A stretch of 51,639 bases of DNA from Ichthyophonus hoferi (lineage: Eukaryota; Opisthokonta; Ichthyosporea; Ichthyophonida; Ichthyophonidae). Every line of letters starts with the position of its first letter. Within the stretch, counting starts at the first letter, position 1. The position numbers and the translations under genes were made by a program. The DNA is taken from positions 2,896 through 54,534 of the forward strand of contig NAOQ01000304.1 in NCBI GenBank assembly GCA_002751075.1, in the 5' to 3' direction. Below are positions 26,001 through 38,471 of this stretch, piece by piece. Below the pieces are notes generated by a model. That model did not search any database, was not told the DNA's origin, and worked only from the letters and a program-made list of their open reading frames with translations.

Positions 26001-29000
26001 ATATATAGTATCTAGTATAGTCATATAAATTGGCTGCTAAATAGGGCGGAGGGTATACAGGAACTAGACCAAGATGATATAGAGGGTGATTATAGGGTAT
26101 TTACTGAGACCTTTCAGTGTGCGTTGGCACCATATATTGAGGTAAATATAAATGTATTTCTTCATCATATCATGATTCTTATATATACATATACGCACAT
26201 ATATATAAAAATAGATAGAGATACATAGACATGCATTCACGTTTTTATGTATTTGTATTCAATATGTGTTTCCCCCAACATCATTAATTCTCTCTATCCA
26301 ATTGCTTTTCTTGGTTATAGTTAGCCCTTTTTGCCCACCCTTATCCTTATCCTTCCTATCCACCTTCTATGCACCGTTTTATTTATGACATACTTATAAT
26401 CCCTCATTTATTTTGCTCTGTCTCCCCTCCTTCCTTTTTTATATTCATGTACATGCTACTCTCTTCTTAATCTGCTCATATTCATATATAATATGCATAT
26501 CGCCTAACTAAACCCAATCTATATTAATATTAATAAGACATTTGATCCCTGACGATGCACTATTATATTATTATATTAAATTATGCCATCCAATCACCCC
26601 ACAGTTAAAGGATACCATACATCTGGCGCCTGTTTATGTTCCCTCAGTGACCAATCGTAATGCCAAGAATCTCCTTACCTCCGTCCTCCATCGCCCTACG
26701 GATCGCAATACAATACAATGTCTGGATCCCTCCCTCCTTTTCTCTCCTCTCCTATCCTTTCTTCTCTTCTTCCCTCCTCTCTATGCATATATATACTAGG
26801 CATGATCACGTATATAAACAGAAATACACTCTGTGGTTTCATTAATAAGCACGTGCTTGCATATTCGCATAGATTTACATCCTATCATATCACTATACTA
26901 TTATATCATTATGCTATTATGCTATTATACTATTATACTGTTATACTTTTATACTATCGTACGTTTATAACATTTTACTATTATGCTATTATTCTCTTAT
27001 GCTATTCTACCATTATTCAATTCTACCATTATTCAATTCTACTGTTATACTATTATAGTATTATACTATTATACTATTATACTATTATACTATATACTAC
27101 TATATTATTATACTATCATACCAGTACACTATTATAATTATACTATTATACTATCATGCCACTATACTATTATACCATTATACCATTACACTATCACTAC
27201 TATTATACCATTATACTGTTATATTATTGTTCTATCATACTATTATGCCATTATACCAGCATACCTATATACTCTCTTCATGCCCCGTTACTTGCACCTC
27301 CTACCTCCTATTAATAATACTACCACCACCCACATACCCTTACTCACAGTGGAAGCCATGGTTCTGGTATCCTTCTGTGGGGCAGAGTATGAAGAGACAC
27401 TAGACAAGATAGTAGTGTTGACCAATAAGGCCTATGAGACCTTTATGGCCCAACACCCTGACTTCTTGGTGAGTCTACCGTGCCTTGATACCGCATGTCT
27501 ATACAACATTTATATGTGTCTATATGTGTTGGATGATACACCTATATATACTATATATAACATAACATACATGCTCTTTCCCTATGCTCAGGGCCATGTG
27601 TCTATCGTAGCAGATCGCACAGCAGGGGTAGCAGTATATGATGCCCTGTGTGCAAGTGGTGAGAAATTAGCCTTTAAGGTCCACCAGCTCTTTACTCTAG
27701 GCTGCCCACTAGGCTTAGTGCTGGGATTTAGGCAGTCACTTCTACCTAAAGAGGCAGATAAGGTGAGTAGGATTGGATGCAGAGAGAAGGAGATAGGTGG
27801 GATAGGTGTATAGTATCCATACACATACTATATATCTACCACCAACCAGCCCATGCCTTACCTTGCAGCGAGATGACTTAGACTCTAGGAGCGGCCTCCC
27901 CTCTCCTCCCTGTGACCAAATGATTAATATCTTCCAGTCAGCTGATCCTCTGGCCTGTCGCTTGGAGCCCCTGTTTGATCAGCGGTTTAGTCTGATCCCT
28001 CCTGCGAACGTTCTGTCTATTTTGAGTTAAGCATTGTTCTAATTCTTTATATCCTTGTTATTCCTGTCATACTATTGGCTACACTTCTTCCTGTATGATG
28101 AATGCAGTTTTTGTATAACACATATTCCAAAACATGTGCTTTATAATCTGGTCATCATAGATGTCCATATTATAGTCTGGACTGTATTACAGTATCGTGT
28201 ATACATATGCGTTTATATATATATATTCGTATATGGCTTGAACGGAGAGATAGATGGAAGCCATATGTGTAATTCGCTAAATAAGAAACGATTATGGGAA
28301 CAGGAATAGTAACAGAACAAGACTTATTGTGATATTAATATTGGGAGATAAGCAAATATCTATCTCTATCTATCTAGCTATCTATCTATACATATTATAT
28401 GTTATATTCTCAACATATGTTGTGGATGTATGTAGCAGAAGCAATAAATGTAGCTGGCAACAGTGTGTAGTAATACGAAATAGACGGTAGAGAAGGTAGG
28501 GAAGAAAGATATAGGAGTGGTACGTGTCATACCATTGGATAATTAACAGGAGTTGCATCAGGAGAGGGAGCAAAGCAAGGTTGTAGTATTGTGTGGTATA
28601 TTGTATTCCTTGACATAGTAGCAGTACTGTTAGCTATACCTTGCATAAATACATGCAGGATTTGCCATATACTATATGGTAATAACAAACTATATGCTGC
28701 TGCTATGTAGTTGCAGTAATCTACATGTTCTACTGAATCTCCTCGGCATATTATCATGGCATTAATATAATAAGATAACTTATTTTCATATATCAAAGCA
28801 ATAAGCTCATTTCTAAAACTCATTACTATTAACACCATATAAGGTTAAATAGACTATATGGTAATTGGTGGTCATATACATATACGTCCCACCTACCACG
28901 GCACTAATCCATTCCACCCCTGTCTCCTCCTCTAGGTATGCAGGAAGGTACGGGCCTGTTAAGTATGATGGATAAACATAGTGAGCTTTTTCCAGAAAGC

Positions 29001-31520
29001 CAATCCGAACCTAATACAAGCGATCGGCCAAGTGCCTCCGCCAGTCTACGACCTAGACGGTAAGGATACCCCTAGATAGGTGTAGGGGATAGCATAGAGG
29101 GGATAGAATAAGGTACGTACTGGTAGCTATGTTCCTGTTGTTACAGACATATTTCTTTTAATGTCCGCTCCAGTTGGTATGTGGCTCACTGTATGTCCAC
29201 CAATCATTAAATACTCCCTGTAGATCTCCCACAGATCTTTGCTATGTCAGCAGCCAATCAGAAAAGCATGCATATGTGTGGGGTGTATTATTCGTTTAAG
29301 GTCATGTCCGAATCTTTCCCTACGCAATACAGGCAATATTGAGTATAGGTTCTAAGTATGCAGTAGAGGCTATGTTATAGCCGTAGTTTAATCTTAGCTT
29401 CTATCTTTGTCTTATGGCCCATGGCCTATAAGCTGCGACCCGACTCTACTTAGAGTGCACGCCACTGTCTAGTCAAGACTAACCCAATTCCTTCCCACCT
29501 GTAGCCGCCCTTACAGTGATCCTGACGTCCTGCCCCTATCAAGGTATGTGAGATGGCATTCATCCTATAATCGACGAATTGTATATCCGCTCGTCAATCA
29601 ATTGTTATTTAATTAACTATGCATCCATTACAATGTAACCTTTTTGCTTTTCCTTAAGACCATCTGTGTCTGAGTTACATGCTATCCCTTGTTGTTCTTG
29701 GCTTTTTTAAATTGACATTCTCTGTTCTCGAGCATGTCTGTCAGTTTGCCCCTCTATGATATACGATGTTCCCTTCCCCTATTCTCTACCCTCCTAGTGG
29801 CTCTGTCCCCTTCCATACTCCTAATTTCCTGTATGTATATGCTTATACCTCTTAGTTAGGCTGTAATTGGATAATTATAACCTATTACCCATTCTATATA
29901 ATCCCAGTGATAGTAGGCCATGTCACGTGACATGAAAAGCTATTGGTTTATCCTTTAGCCTTTACATGTAATAATTAGTCGACCGGGTCTAATACTGAAC
30001 TCTACCTTTTGATTGATCTCTCTAGGAGCTTAAATCTCTTGCAACATTAAGACGATTATATGATTAATGATTTCCAGCTATTAGGTTGATACCATGAATA
30101 GCGAAATTTACTACAGAAACCGTAAATTTGTATCTCGTTCTGTGTTTACTAATAATACATTTTCCATATCTATATATGGGGATAGGGAAACAATATTAGT
30201 CCAATGACAGGCAAGCATCCTAGTACTACCTAGAATCAGAGTACTATTCCATTCAAACCGACTTAATCATTGCTGCTATAGGTTCTATAGTCACTGTTAT
30301 ACTGGCTGGCCTAACCTAACTAACCCAATATCACTATTGGCTTCAATAGCAGCCAGATAGGGTCCTGCAGGGTGCTTAATAATTGGTGGGGCGTGCTGCG
30401 ACTGGACTACCAATTACCATCACCCAATGGTACGCCGTGCTTGCTCTGACCTGTATATATTATATTATTCTCTTTGTTTGTTTATTATTCTTAATGCTGT
30501 TTTTTTTATTTAATGACTGTTACACTAGGCCTATTGCGTATTTTCTTTTAGTTTTAACTTTATTGACTATAGCCAATCATAACACCCCATCGAAAGTATC
30601 TATTCATATTAGCCACTACAAATACTCATTCATATACTAGCGCACCATAAGGAAAGGGCTAGCACACGCGGGCTGGTTATATTTACATGGAACCTTATAA
30701 GCATCATGCCATAACTCGACCAATAAAACCTGTTTATACGAATATATGGTGACCCTCTCCTACTGTGATGGTTCGACAGGGTTGCAGGCCATGTCCCAGA
30801 TAGCCCTCATGTATGCCACCCAAGGGAGTTACCTGCAGTCAAAGGACCTCATGTCTTTCATCCTGGGGTATGTATTTACCTCTGTATAGATGTGTGGGTC
30901 TACTATGTAGCATATACCTTTTTCCCTTACACCCTCCTTCCTACCCATAGACAACTGGTACCTGCTCATGGTGTAAGATGTATACCTACACGTCTTAACA
31001 ACATGACAGAGTTTACACCAACGCGTCCTATGTGCCGGTGGAATCGGTTTCGAACCCGATACATTGTGGCAGGAGCCAAACAAAATCACCGCGGAAATGA
31101 CACACTAGTGCAAGTTGGAAATGCACAGATATTACACGCAAAGATGACATATGGTAGGTAGAGTACAGGAGGATGGGGGATAGAGCGATAGGGTAGAGAG
31201 GATGATAGGTGATAATGAAAGGGAGGAGAGCCATTGTAAGCATTGGCGTGCAACGGCTTGATTGGGCCCTTAGTGTGGCTATGTTTAAAATATGTCTTTC
31301 TGATCGGTCTCTGTACTTTAATGCTTTTAATGCATGCCATACAGATACATACATATGCCTTAAGCCGCTATGCCATATATATATAACTTAATAGTTATAG
31401 TCTTAATTGTATCCTACCTAACTCTTATTACGATAGGTAGATCTTTAATCTCTAGAAGTCATACATTGGATGTATATTTCTGTAATTTTTTTGATAAGTT
31501 GATTTTGATTTTAATTTGTC

Positions 31521-31554
<34 letters not shown>

Positions 31555-34500
31555 TTAGTCTTTTATGTAAGATGCATTTTACAATGTGAGCCAATCTTAC
31601 AATAGCATTATATTTTATAGGGATGACCCGCACGGGGCTGGCCGGGGAGGATGTAGACATCTTTGTCCTCTCTCAGCCACCTTATGGTGCGTACCAATGC
31701 CTTTGGTTGATAAGTCTTTATGTTGTCATGGTCTTTATCTTGGTTGCTTGCATATTGTTTTTTTCTCCCCACCTCTCTCTCTCCTTTTCTCATACACATA
31801 CACTCCATAGATATAACTGCATGTTAAAGCCTTGAAACTACATGTTTGAGGGGTTACACAGTACTCCAAATCTCTTTGTTTAGATGTTTTTTTTAAAATT
31901 TAACTCACAGGAGAGTGGATCTTATTTGGAACAACCAAGACCAGTGACAGTGGACGAGTAAGCTTTCAGATCCCCACATCCATGGAACTTGAACCTGGCG
32001 TCTACCCAGTAGTGTTTTTGGTTAGAGGTAAATCTATTTCTATTCCAAACATTAATTGAATGTGGGTTTACTAAGTGTCTATTGTATTACTTTTCTTTGC
32101 ATGTATAATTTTGAGATGTTTGTTATTTAAGAGTAAGCCTCAAATGTGGCATGTTTATCAATAGATAATTAGCCATTAAGACATCCAATTATGAAGGGGA
32201 TAATTGGTGAAGGGCCATGTCTATTTGTAGGTTACAGTGATTGCTATTGGATAAGCCAATATATATATAAGGTTAAGTGCCCCATTAATCAGTTAAAATC
32301 TTTAATATTTATTATAAAAAAATTGAAGTACACATACCGCCTATACCTCGCTGGGTTTATTGGGTTGGTAAAGCATTTGACTTGTAATTTGTTTTTTTCA
32401 ATGAGCATTTAATGCCAATCAATTAATGTATTTCTAGCCTTGTTTGTTTAATTATATCACATGGTCAATACAGAGTATAATTGGGTATTTTTGTTTGGGG
32501 TGGATATATTGTGAGTTGTGCTAGAAAATAGTTGGATGCTTTCAGGACAGTGATGTAGGTAGTGATGACACTGTGGCCGATTGCTATATTAGGGTTGTGG
32601 GGAAAGTAGGCCAGTTTTGTAATTGCAGCGCCACCAATGGGAAACTAATATGAAAGTAGTACTATTATAAAAAGATATTCCATTGGATATCGACTCTATG
32701 GGAATGATATCTGACTAATAAAGATCATGGTACAGGTGATCACAGCATGGCCGTGGGACAGATCTGGGTGGTTAGACCGAAAACTGAGGCTATTATATTT
32801 AGTATTGACGGGTCATTTGCAGGTTACTATTCCCTCTCATGTTTCTTTCTCAGCTTCATCTGCTTTATTTATCTGTTTTGTTTTCTCTTACATATTTCCA
32901 CCATATCTTCCCACACTTGGTAGTATTCTATCTCTCATTATCTTCTAATCTATACAATATTGTCAATATGAATTATTACCCGTACCTGCTCTATCTCCCT
33001 ATCTTGTATCTTACCTGCCTTTCTCTTCATCTATACTCTACACTATAGGTCCATGGTGTGGTATGCACCTACCAGCATGTATTAGTCTCTATCTACGTAC
33101 CTTTTCCTTTGTCCTCCACTCTCTCCTCCACCCATGCTCTTCCCCTGTACTCACCTTATACCTTGTGGTCCTATTAGCAAGTACATCTATCTCTGGGGCC
33201 GACCCTAAGATCCAGGCTAGAGCTGTGGATATAGTAAGAGAGTGGGCCATGAAGGAGTACCTGATTGTGTATGCTACCTCCCGATTAGCCATACAACAAA
33301 GTGAGTCAGAATGTATACCAGGACCCACTTCCTTTGCACCTACACACAGATATCCTCTTAAGGGGTTGACTTTCTTTCAGTTATTGTCATTTCCTTTATG
33401 TAAAGAGTTTGGTAAGATACTATTGGTATATCATACTACGGCACTGCATAATTTCTCTCCAATCATATCTTGGTAAGGGTGGCTGGAGTGATTGTTTTTA
33501 AAATTGCTTTAACAAACGTATTAAAATGTATTATCAAATAATGCCTTAAAATGAAATATGTTCTGACACTTAATTGGTTGGTATACCCAGATAATGTGAT
33601 GTCATTTCTAGCCCGTCATAATTTTCCTTTGGGATCTCTTCATTTTTGCAATTTTCAATACGAACTTCCATTCCTCCAAAAGGCGGAGTTCCTCAAGGTA
33701 GACTAGTGGTTGGTGGTTGGATATATGGGGATATGGAAGATTGGGGATAGGAAGGGGTAGGGGTGGGACAGTATAGCTAGTGTGGGCATGGGTATATGGT
33801 TATGAATAGATATGCAAAGAGGTGGATACACGAGGGAAGGAAGATTGATACAAGGGGAAGGACAATTAACTAGAGAAACGGGGATATAACTGAATACAAT
33901 AGATGATATGGTGCACAGAAGAGCCAATAAGAGAGCAGAAAGGGGTAGGACAGATAGTGATTGGATGGTACTCTTTGAAGAGAAGGCGGGATGATACATG
34001 AGTAATAAAATTAACACGGGTATGGTTACGGGCTTGGGGGATTATGGTTGATGATTGGTTTATCTAGATCATGTGGTGGTAATGAATCTAGTTGTCATGC
34101 GTACGTGAGAGGCCAGGGACTGTTTGCACTGATTGGCTGGGTAGTTATTATTATAGTTAATTCTTGTTGTTATAGTAGGTCCGTGTTATTACGTTGCTAC
34201 TCTGTACGTATATTGGGTAACTATCCGCCTATTGCCATAGTATTGCTAGCTATCATTGGCTATATAGTATTACTCATTTTTGCATCATCTATCACAGAAA
34301 CTGGTTGAACGCACCGATCTGGTTATCAAGGCAGGTAGGTGACGCTTTTTATGACTAGCTGTATGACATATTTTTAATTCAGAGGTACACCACAGTACTT
34401 TCTAGTGAATGCATAGTACTACCTGGGTAAATGTCTCTTGTTGGCATATACTTATATACAGGCTGCAATGCACATACATAAAGATAGATATACACATATC

Positions 34501-35320
34501 AACTCCACTAAGTGTATTCCCACCAGACATGTACCTGTGTACTGTCTACCCTCCCATTTGTATACTATTCTGCTCCTTACCTCACTAAGTCACAGTCTAT
34601 ACTTTTTGATTAAGGGACTAGATAAACACATAGTGATATTAGATTACAATACTGATTTATTATTAACGATATCTAAGCAATTCCGTGCCCCCTTCCCTCC
34701 TTTAAAGTTTACCTTCTCATCCTATCCCCTGAATATTTTTGACAATGCTCTATATGTATACTTCCTATACCCCCTGTATGGTTCCATCCGAATACCTTTC
34801 ATTAATAGACACATGTACATGCCTCTCTAGCCTATGGGTCATATAAGGACATAGTATCCTACCGTGCCGTGGGGGTACCAGCGGAGACTACCTTTATACT
34901 CGGACGTACTATAAGTACTAGTAATATAGTCCACCTCTCCAGTGGATACACACAGGTATGATTATAGGTGGTAGGGTGTGCAATGCTATACTATAGTGAG
35001 ATAGACTATACTATAGTGGGATATACTGTACTATAATGAGATATACTGCGTTCTAGTGGGATTCTTTTCTAATGCGAGTAAGTCATGATTGGCTGCTGTT
35101 ATATTTAATCAATCTAATGGTCCAGTGGGATGGTAATTGTAGTATATTGTCTTGTGACTAACCCATGAGATAATATGGCAGGAGCATCTCGAGACTATTA
35201 AGGCCATTCCTCCAGCTATGATTGGTGTGCCCTGGCCCATGCAGGTTGATATGCTTGGTGAATGTGCATGCTAAGGAGTTTTTTAAAGATATCATGATCA
35301 AATCTATTTGTTATACTAAG

Positions 35321-35356
<36 letters not shown>

Positions 35357-35887
35357 ACATGACTAGGTATATATGTGAATATGAGAGAGATGCATACAGG
35401 CTCGTATTTCTGATTGTTAATGTAAGCAGATTTACGTCATGTGTATATATATAATCTTGCTATGGAATAAGTTATGTGTGAGGCAGAATGAGGATTGGAG
35501 GAGGGATAGGATTGAAGTATAGGCACGTAGGCAATAGGGATAGCATGATATGCATGCAATGGACTGAGCTCATAATTTTCCCCACAGGACAACATGTTAT
35601 TATCTAGAGGAAAGCGCAATAGTAAATTACCTGCTACTAGTTCTACGGGAACGCTGGGTAAGTGCTCCCCCTAGAGCGCCTGACAAGGGAAAGACCTCGC
35701 CATGAATGAGGGTTGAATAAGCTTTATAACTTAGTATAAGGATGAAGACTAAGACCACCAATTAACAATCCCCTATTACACAGGTAATGATCATCCACGA
35801 CCACGACCACGACCATCAAGTTCATCAAAGCATTTCCCTTGGCTCAGGCCAATACGCTTCTCTTCTAGCTTCTCTTCTAACAAATGA
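19209..35887 (+). CDS. PITPNM: PITPNM/RdgB phosphatidylinositol transfer protein (PITP + DDHD + LNS2), complete
   Basis: This family moves phosphatidylinositol and phosphatidic acid between ER and plasma membrane at contact sites. Exons: 19209-19228, 19917-20007, 20508-20645, 20927-21067, 21463-21639, 22170-22277, 22923-23043, 23706-23760, 24089-24192, 24477-24674, 25297-25370, 25911-26007, 26068-26141, 26605-26719, 27350-27468, 27592-27762, 27869-28025, 28936-29059, 29505-29543, 30371-30429, 30702-30867, 30951-31153, 31621-31686, 31911-32027, 32736-32822, 33178-33300, 33591-33697, 34298-34334, 34831-34955, 35182-35244, 35588-35657, 35784-35887. They sum to 3450 nt (1149 residues; human PITPNM1 about 1244) with every phase matching. 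The 20-nt first exon (MLVKEF plus part of R) has a strong start context, CCACCACCATG. Least certain are the 26007/26068 junction (a 60-nt intron), the donor at 26719 and the acceptor at 30702. The tail is rich in Pro, Arg and Ser. Confidence 0.95.
22278..22570 (+). repeat. (TATG)n microsatellite in PITPNM intron 6
   Basis: Starts right after the donor at 22278. GTAT/GTGT words run for nearly 300 bp and give spurious Tyr/Cys/Met-rich open frames on the plus strand and His/Thr-rich frames on the minus. Confidence 0.9.
23830..23995 (+). repeat. TATTATACT-type low-complexity tract, intron 8
   Basis: Repeated TATTATACTATT and TACCATTATAC words. The same word family fills a longer tract in intron 14 at 26881-27260. 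Confidence 0.8.
24089..24674 (+). other. Acidic linker with FFAT-like motif
   Basis: Exons 24089-24192 and 24477-24674 encode DSDEEEEDR, then across the splice NDVFWDAEDFDDSP, then a Ser-rich basic stretch. The position and acidic setting match the FFAT motif (EFFDAxE) with which PITPNM proteins bind ER VAP. Here Trp replaces the second Phe and Val replaces the first Glu. Confidence 0.7.
25911..30867 (+). other. DDHD domain region, with changed residues
   Basis: Recognisable pieces are LTNKAYETFM, YDALCAS, FTLGCPLGLVLGFRQSLLP, INIFQSADPLACRLEPLF, NNWWGVLRLDYQL and GSYLQSKDLMSFIL. Of the four residues behind the domain name, the Asp in SADP, the Asp in RLDYQL and the last Asp (SKD) are present. 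The expected His (HxSYW in PITPNM1) aligns with Gln in TQGSYL. The LHSGN-like start of the domain is not recognisable either. Confidence 0.75.
26881..27260 (+). repeat. TATTATACT-type minisatellite, intron 14
   Basis: About 380 bp of degenerate CTATTATACTATTATAC units of 9 to 10 bp, giving long open frames of Tyr, Leu and Ile that are not genes. It lies between the exons ending at 26719 and starting at 27350. Confidence 0.85.
31528..31555. repeat. (AT)n microsatellite
   Basis: Pure AT dinucleotide run in PITPNM intron 22, about 65 bp before the acceptor of the exon starting at 31621. Confidence 0.85.
32736..35244 (+). other. LNS2 (Lipin/Ned1/Smp2) domain
   Basis: Exons 25-30 encode AIIFSIDGSFA, SISGADPKIQARAVDIVREW, YLIVYATSR, FLARHNFPLG and AYGSYKDIVSYRAVGV with FILGRT. 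As in other PITPNM proteins, the HAD catalytic DxDxT is replaced (SIDGS), so binding of phosphatidic acid rather than catalysis is expected. Confidence 0.9.
35323..35357. repeat. (AT)n-(GT)n microsatellite
   Basis: AT dinucleotides passing into GT dinucleotides, in PITPNM intron 30. Confidence 0.85.
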
Positions 35888-37259
35888 TATTTACCATGTT
35901 TTCCTATGGGTCTATAGCCAACCCCTAATTTGGGATACAAGTAGCCAATATATGATTAGTAGTTTATCTTTGTTGAGTATCCGACAAGTTTATGGTTAGT
36001 TGGTGTGTAGGTTTATATGTTGATTGGCCCACATATAATTAGTATATCTTTTAGGCATGATTTAAAGTGGTTTAAAATCTTTAATGACAATTCTAACGAC
36101 CAATAGAAAAGCTGTAGAGTAGAGAAAGAAGTAGGACAATAATGTTTCTTTTAGATCCTAGTGTACTGTTATAGAAAGCCTATATTACTTTAGTTGTGTT
36201 TAGGATGCGCTATTTATCTCTCGTTCTATATGTATATAAATAGTGCACAGACGATATAATAATAGTGGGGTGGATAGGTAATAATTTATGTGAAGATTTT
36301 GGCATGAATGATAATATAAGTTAAATATTTATTAAGAAGTTGCAATAAATTTTGAATTAGTTGCAAATATAAAAAGAGAAAGTGGGAGTGTACTGTGTAT
36401 TACTATAAGAACATGTTAATTATAAATTATAGGTTGCTAGTATGAAATCGGACAATACATCTAGCTAGCCCTTAACACATAAGGCACATGGTACTAGACC
36501 CTTCAGTGCCCTCATGCCGTCACCCTCTGGAGTAGACATACTCTAGTGGGCAATGTGGGCAATACACATGTCGCTGTGACTCCTAATAAAGACAGTAGTC
36601 ATTGCAGCATTAATGGGTGTATACGGATTACTGTCATGTTGCATGTATAAAGGTGTCCTGGAGATTACCTACTAATAGTGAATAGTGAGTGGGGCTATGT
36701 CTAGTATATATTAATGTAGCAGTCCAGGCTTGCCTTTTAGACTTTGCGTGTAGTTTATACCTTATTGTTATTGCCTGATTCATGACCATAATGATAGAGG
36801 ATATATAACCACTAGGAGAAGGTCCTCACATACCCTCTCTATAGCTTGGAACTCATTTTGAATCCACAAAGGTGTTGATTGGTTAGCTTCCCTTCCCATT
36901 GCTTAAAATTGATTCAATGACAGGTAGCTAATAGTATTAGAGCTACAGGTACAGATACCAGGTGATGTCACCTACATGCATCCAACATATCCACACTCTA
37001 GAGCTATTAACTCTATCTGATTTATGTTGCACAGCCACTATTAGAGCTAGTTGTTGTTGTACAGATATCCGAGACATAATGTCCTCGTTGTAATTCTCTT
37101 CTTCCTGCACGCTATAAGGGATATGGCTCTCAGGGTGGTTCACCCTACCACTGTCTGGCCTCCTCTGTAGCTCATCTCACAGGTGTTATTCCCATCAATG
37201 TTTCATGGTAGTGGGTGGAAATATTCGAGAATAATAATTTCTTCAGGGTAGAACCTTCA
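35888..37259. other. Convergent intergenic region, PITPNM 3' end / minus-strand small gene
   Basis: Holds the PITPNM 3' UTR (a candidate AATAAA at 36344-36349, about 460 nt past the stop) and the 3' flank of the minus-strand gene ending at 37260. A minus-strand open frame from about 37170 down to its stop at 36943 has fairly protein-like content (for example PYSVQEEENYNEDIMSRISV). It may be another exon, but I could not fit it to a splice model. Confidence 0.5.
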
Positions 37260-38471
37260 CTAGATACTAAGGAGGGAGGTGTCACTTGAAGCCAATAAAG
37301 GTTTTTCTTTAACGGCCTGGGGGATAGTGATAATAAAGCAGGGCATACCATACCAGGCGGTAGGAGGGCAATGAGGGAGCATAGCATATGGTCGGAGTTA
37401 CCCAGTGATTGGCCTGTAAACCTTGGGTCCTCCTCGTGCTACAAGAGACTTTTCACCAGGAATTATTCGAGACACATTCATTCCTGTAGAGGTCGCGAAA
37501 GGCTCTAACCTCAGCAAAGCAGTTACTATCCATCTATGGTAGGGGAGATAACTATATTAATTATCTAGCTGTAGGATGCATTACCACCTCTTACTACTGG
37601 AGGTGATAATTGATGGCCCTTTACAGGGCTAGAATTGATTAATAATGGATGTTTTTAACCCTGTACTATCTGTGTGGTACATTGAGAAGTGTCTGTGTGG
37701 GTAGCCCTTTAACCCCTCCCTTAAACGTATAGAAAGATACAACCACACAAGGAACAACACTGGGTATAAGGTAAACATCTATGGATTAGTGGTAGTATAA
37801 TGGCCATCATTAACACAAGTGCATGCTCATTATTATGTATATATACATGGTTATAATAATCAAGCATGAAGTACCGTGATGTGTGAAGAAGTTTGCTGTG
37901 ACTCGGAAGTGCTAGGTGGAGGCCTTTCTCTTGACTGCAGGGAGGACTCTTTCTTGGGTCCCTTGCTAGCACAGGGGGCCGTACGCCTCTCATCCATATA
38001 CTCCTCAGTACCTTGATTTGTAGCCTCCAAATTCTGTACGCACGTCAGGTCGGGATTAGATTGTGTGGAACCTTCTGAAGTTATTACAGACCCTGTCAAT
38101 CTTGGATATTACTAAAGAGTACTTCAAAATCCGTTTCCTTCCTTTCTAAAAATTATTTGCTTCTTCCTTCTTTCTACAAGCTCGTCTTCCCTCCTCTAGC
38201 GTATTACGCCTTTGCATTTCGCAAATACCACACTGCTTAGTATTCCTCTATCCAATGTATGCCTACCTACACTTATTCCCTTGTATTCCCCCAGTCGACC
38301 ACAGACAAACTATTTTACTACAATCCTATCTTCACTTCAACCTACCTTGGACAGAAGGCATGTTACAGCTTGCCTGTCCTTCAGTTTTACAAGGTCGCAT
38401 GCCGTTTCAACTCTTAATTTCAACACTTTTATTCGATACAATTCGAGTTCACTTTGTCGCTGGTCGGCCAT
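37260..38471 (-). CDS. Predicted 140-residue protein, 4 exons, unrecognised
   Basis: Minus-strand exons 38346-38471 (ATG at 38471), 37875-38033, 37422-37502 and 37260-37316 (TAG) are each a whole number of codons, in phase 0, with GT-AG borders (donors GTAGGT, GTACTT, GTTTAC). Together they encode 140 residues. The N-terminus (MADQRQSELELYRIKVLKLR) looks like a short charged helix. The middle is Ser/Pro/Glu-rich and probably disordered (SRERPPPSTSESQQ). The C-terminal part contains VSRIIPGEKSLVARGGPK and KPLLASSDTSLLSI. I do not recognise a family. An alternative acceptor would extend exon 2 to 38092 but breaks the phase with exon 1. The acceptors of exons 2 and 3 have weak pyrimidine tracts. 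It faces PITPNM tail to tail. Confidence 0.45.

Noticed and set aside
26718-27345. Long plus-strand open frames rich in Tyr, Leu and Ile
   Set aside because: They arise from the TATTATACT minisatellite. Only the part from 27350 on is a true exon, read as part of PITPNM.
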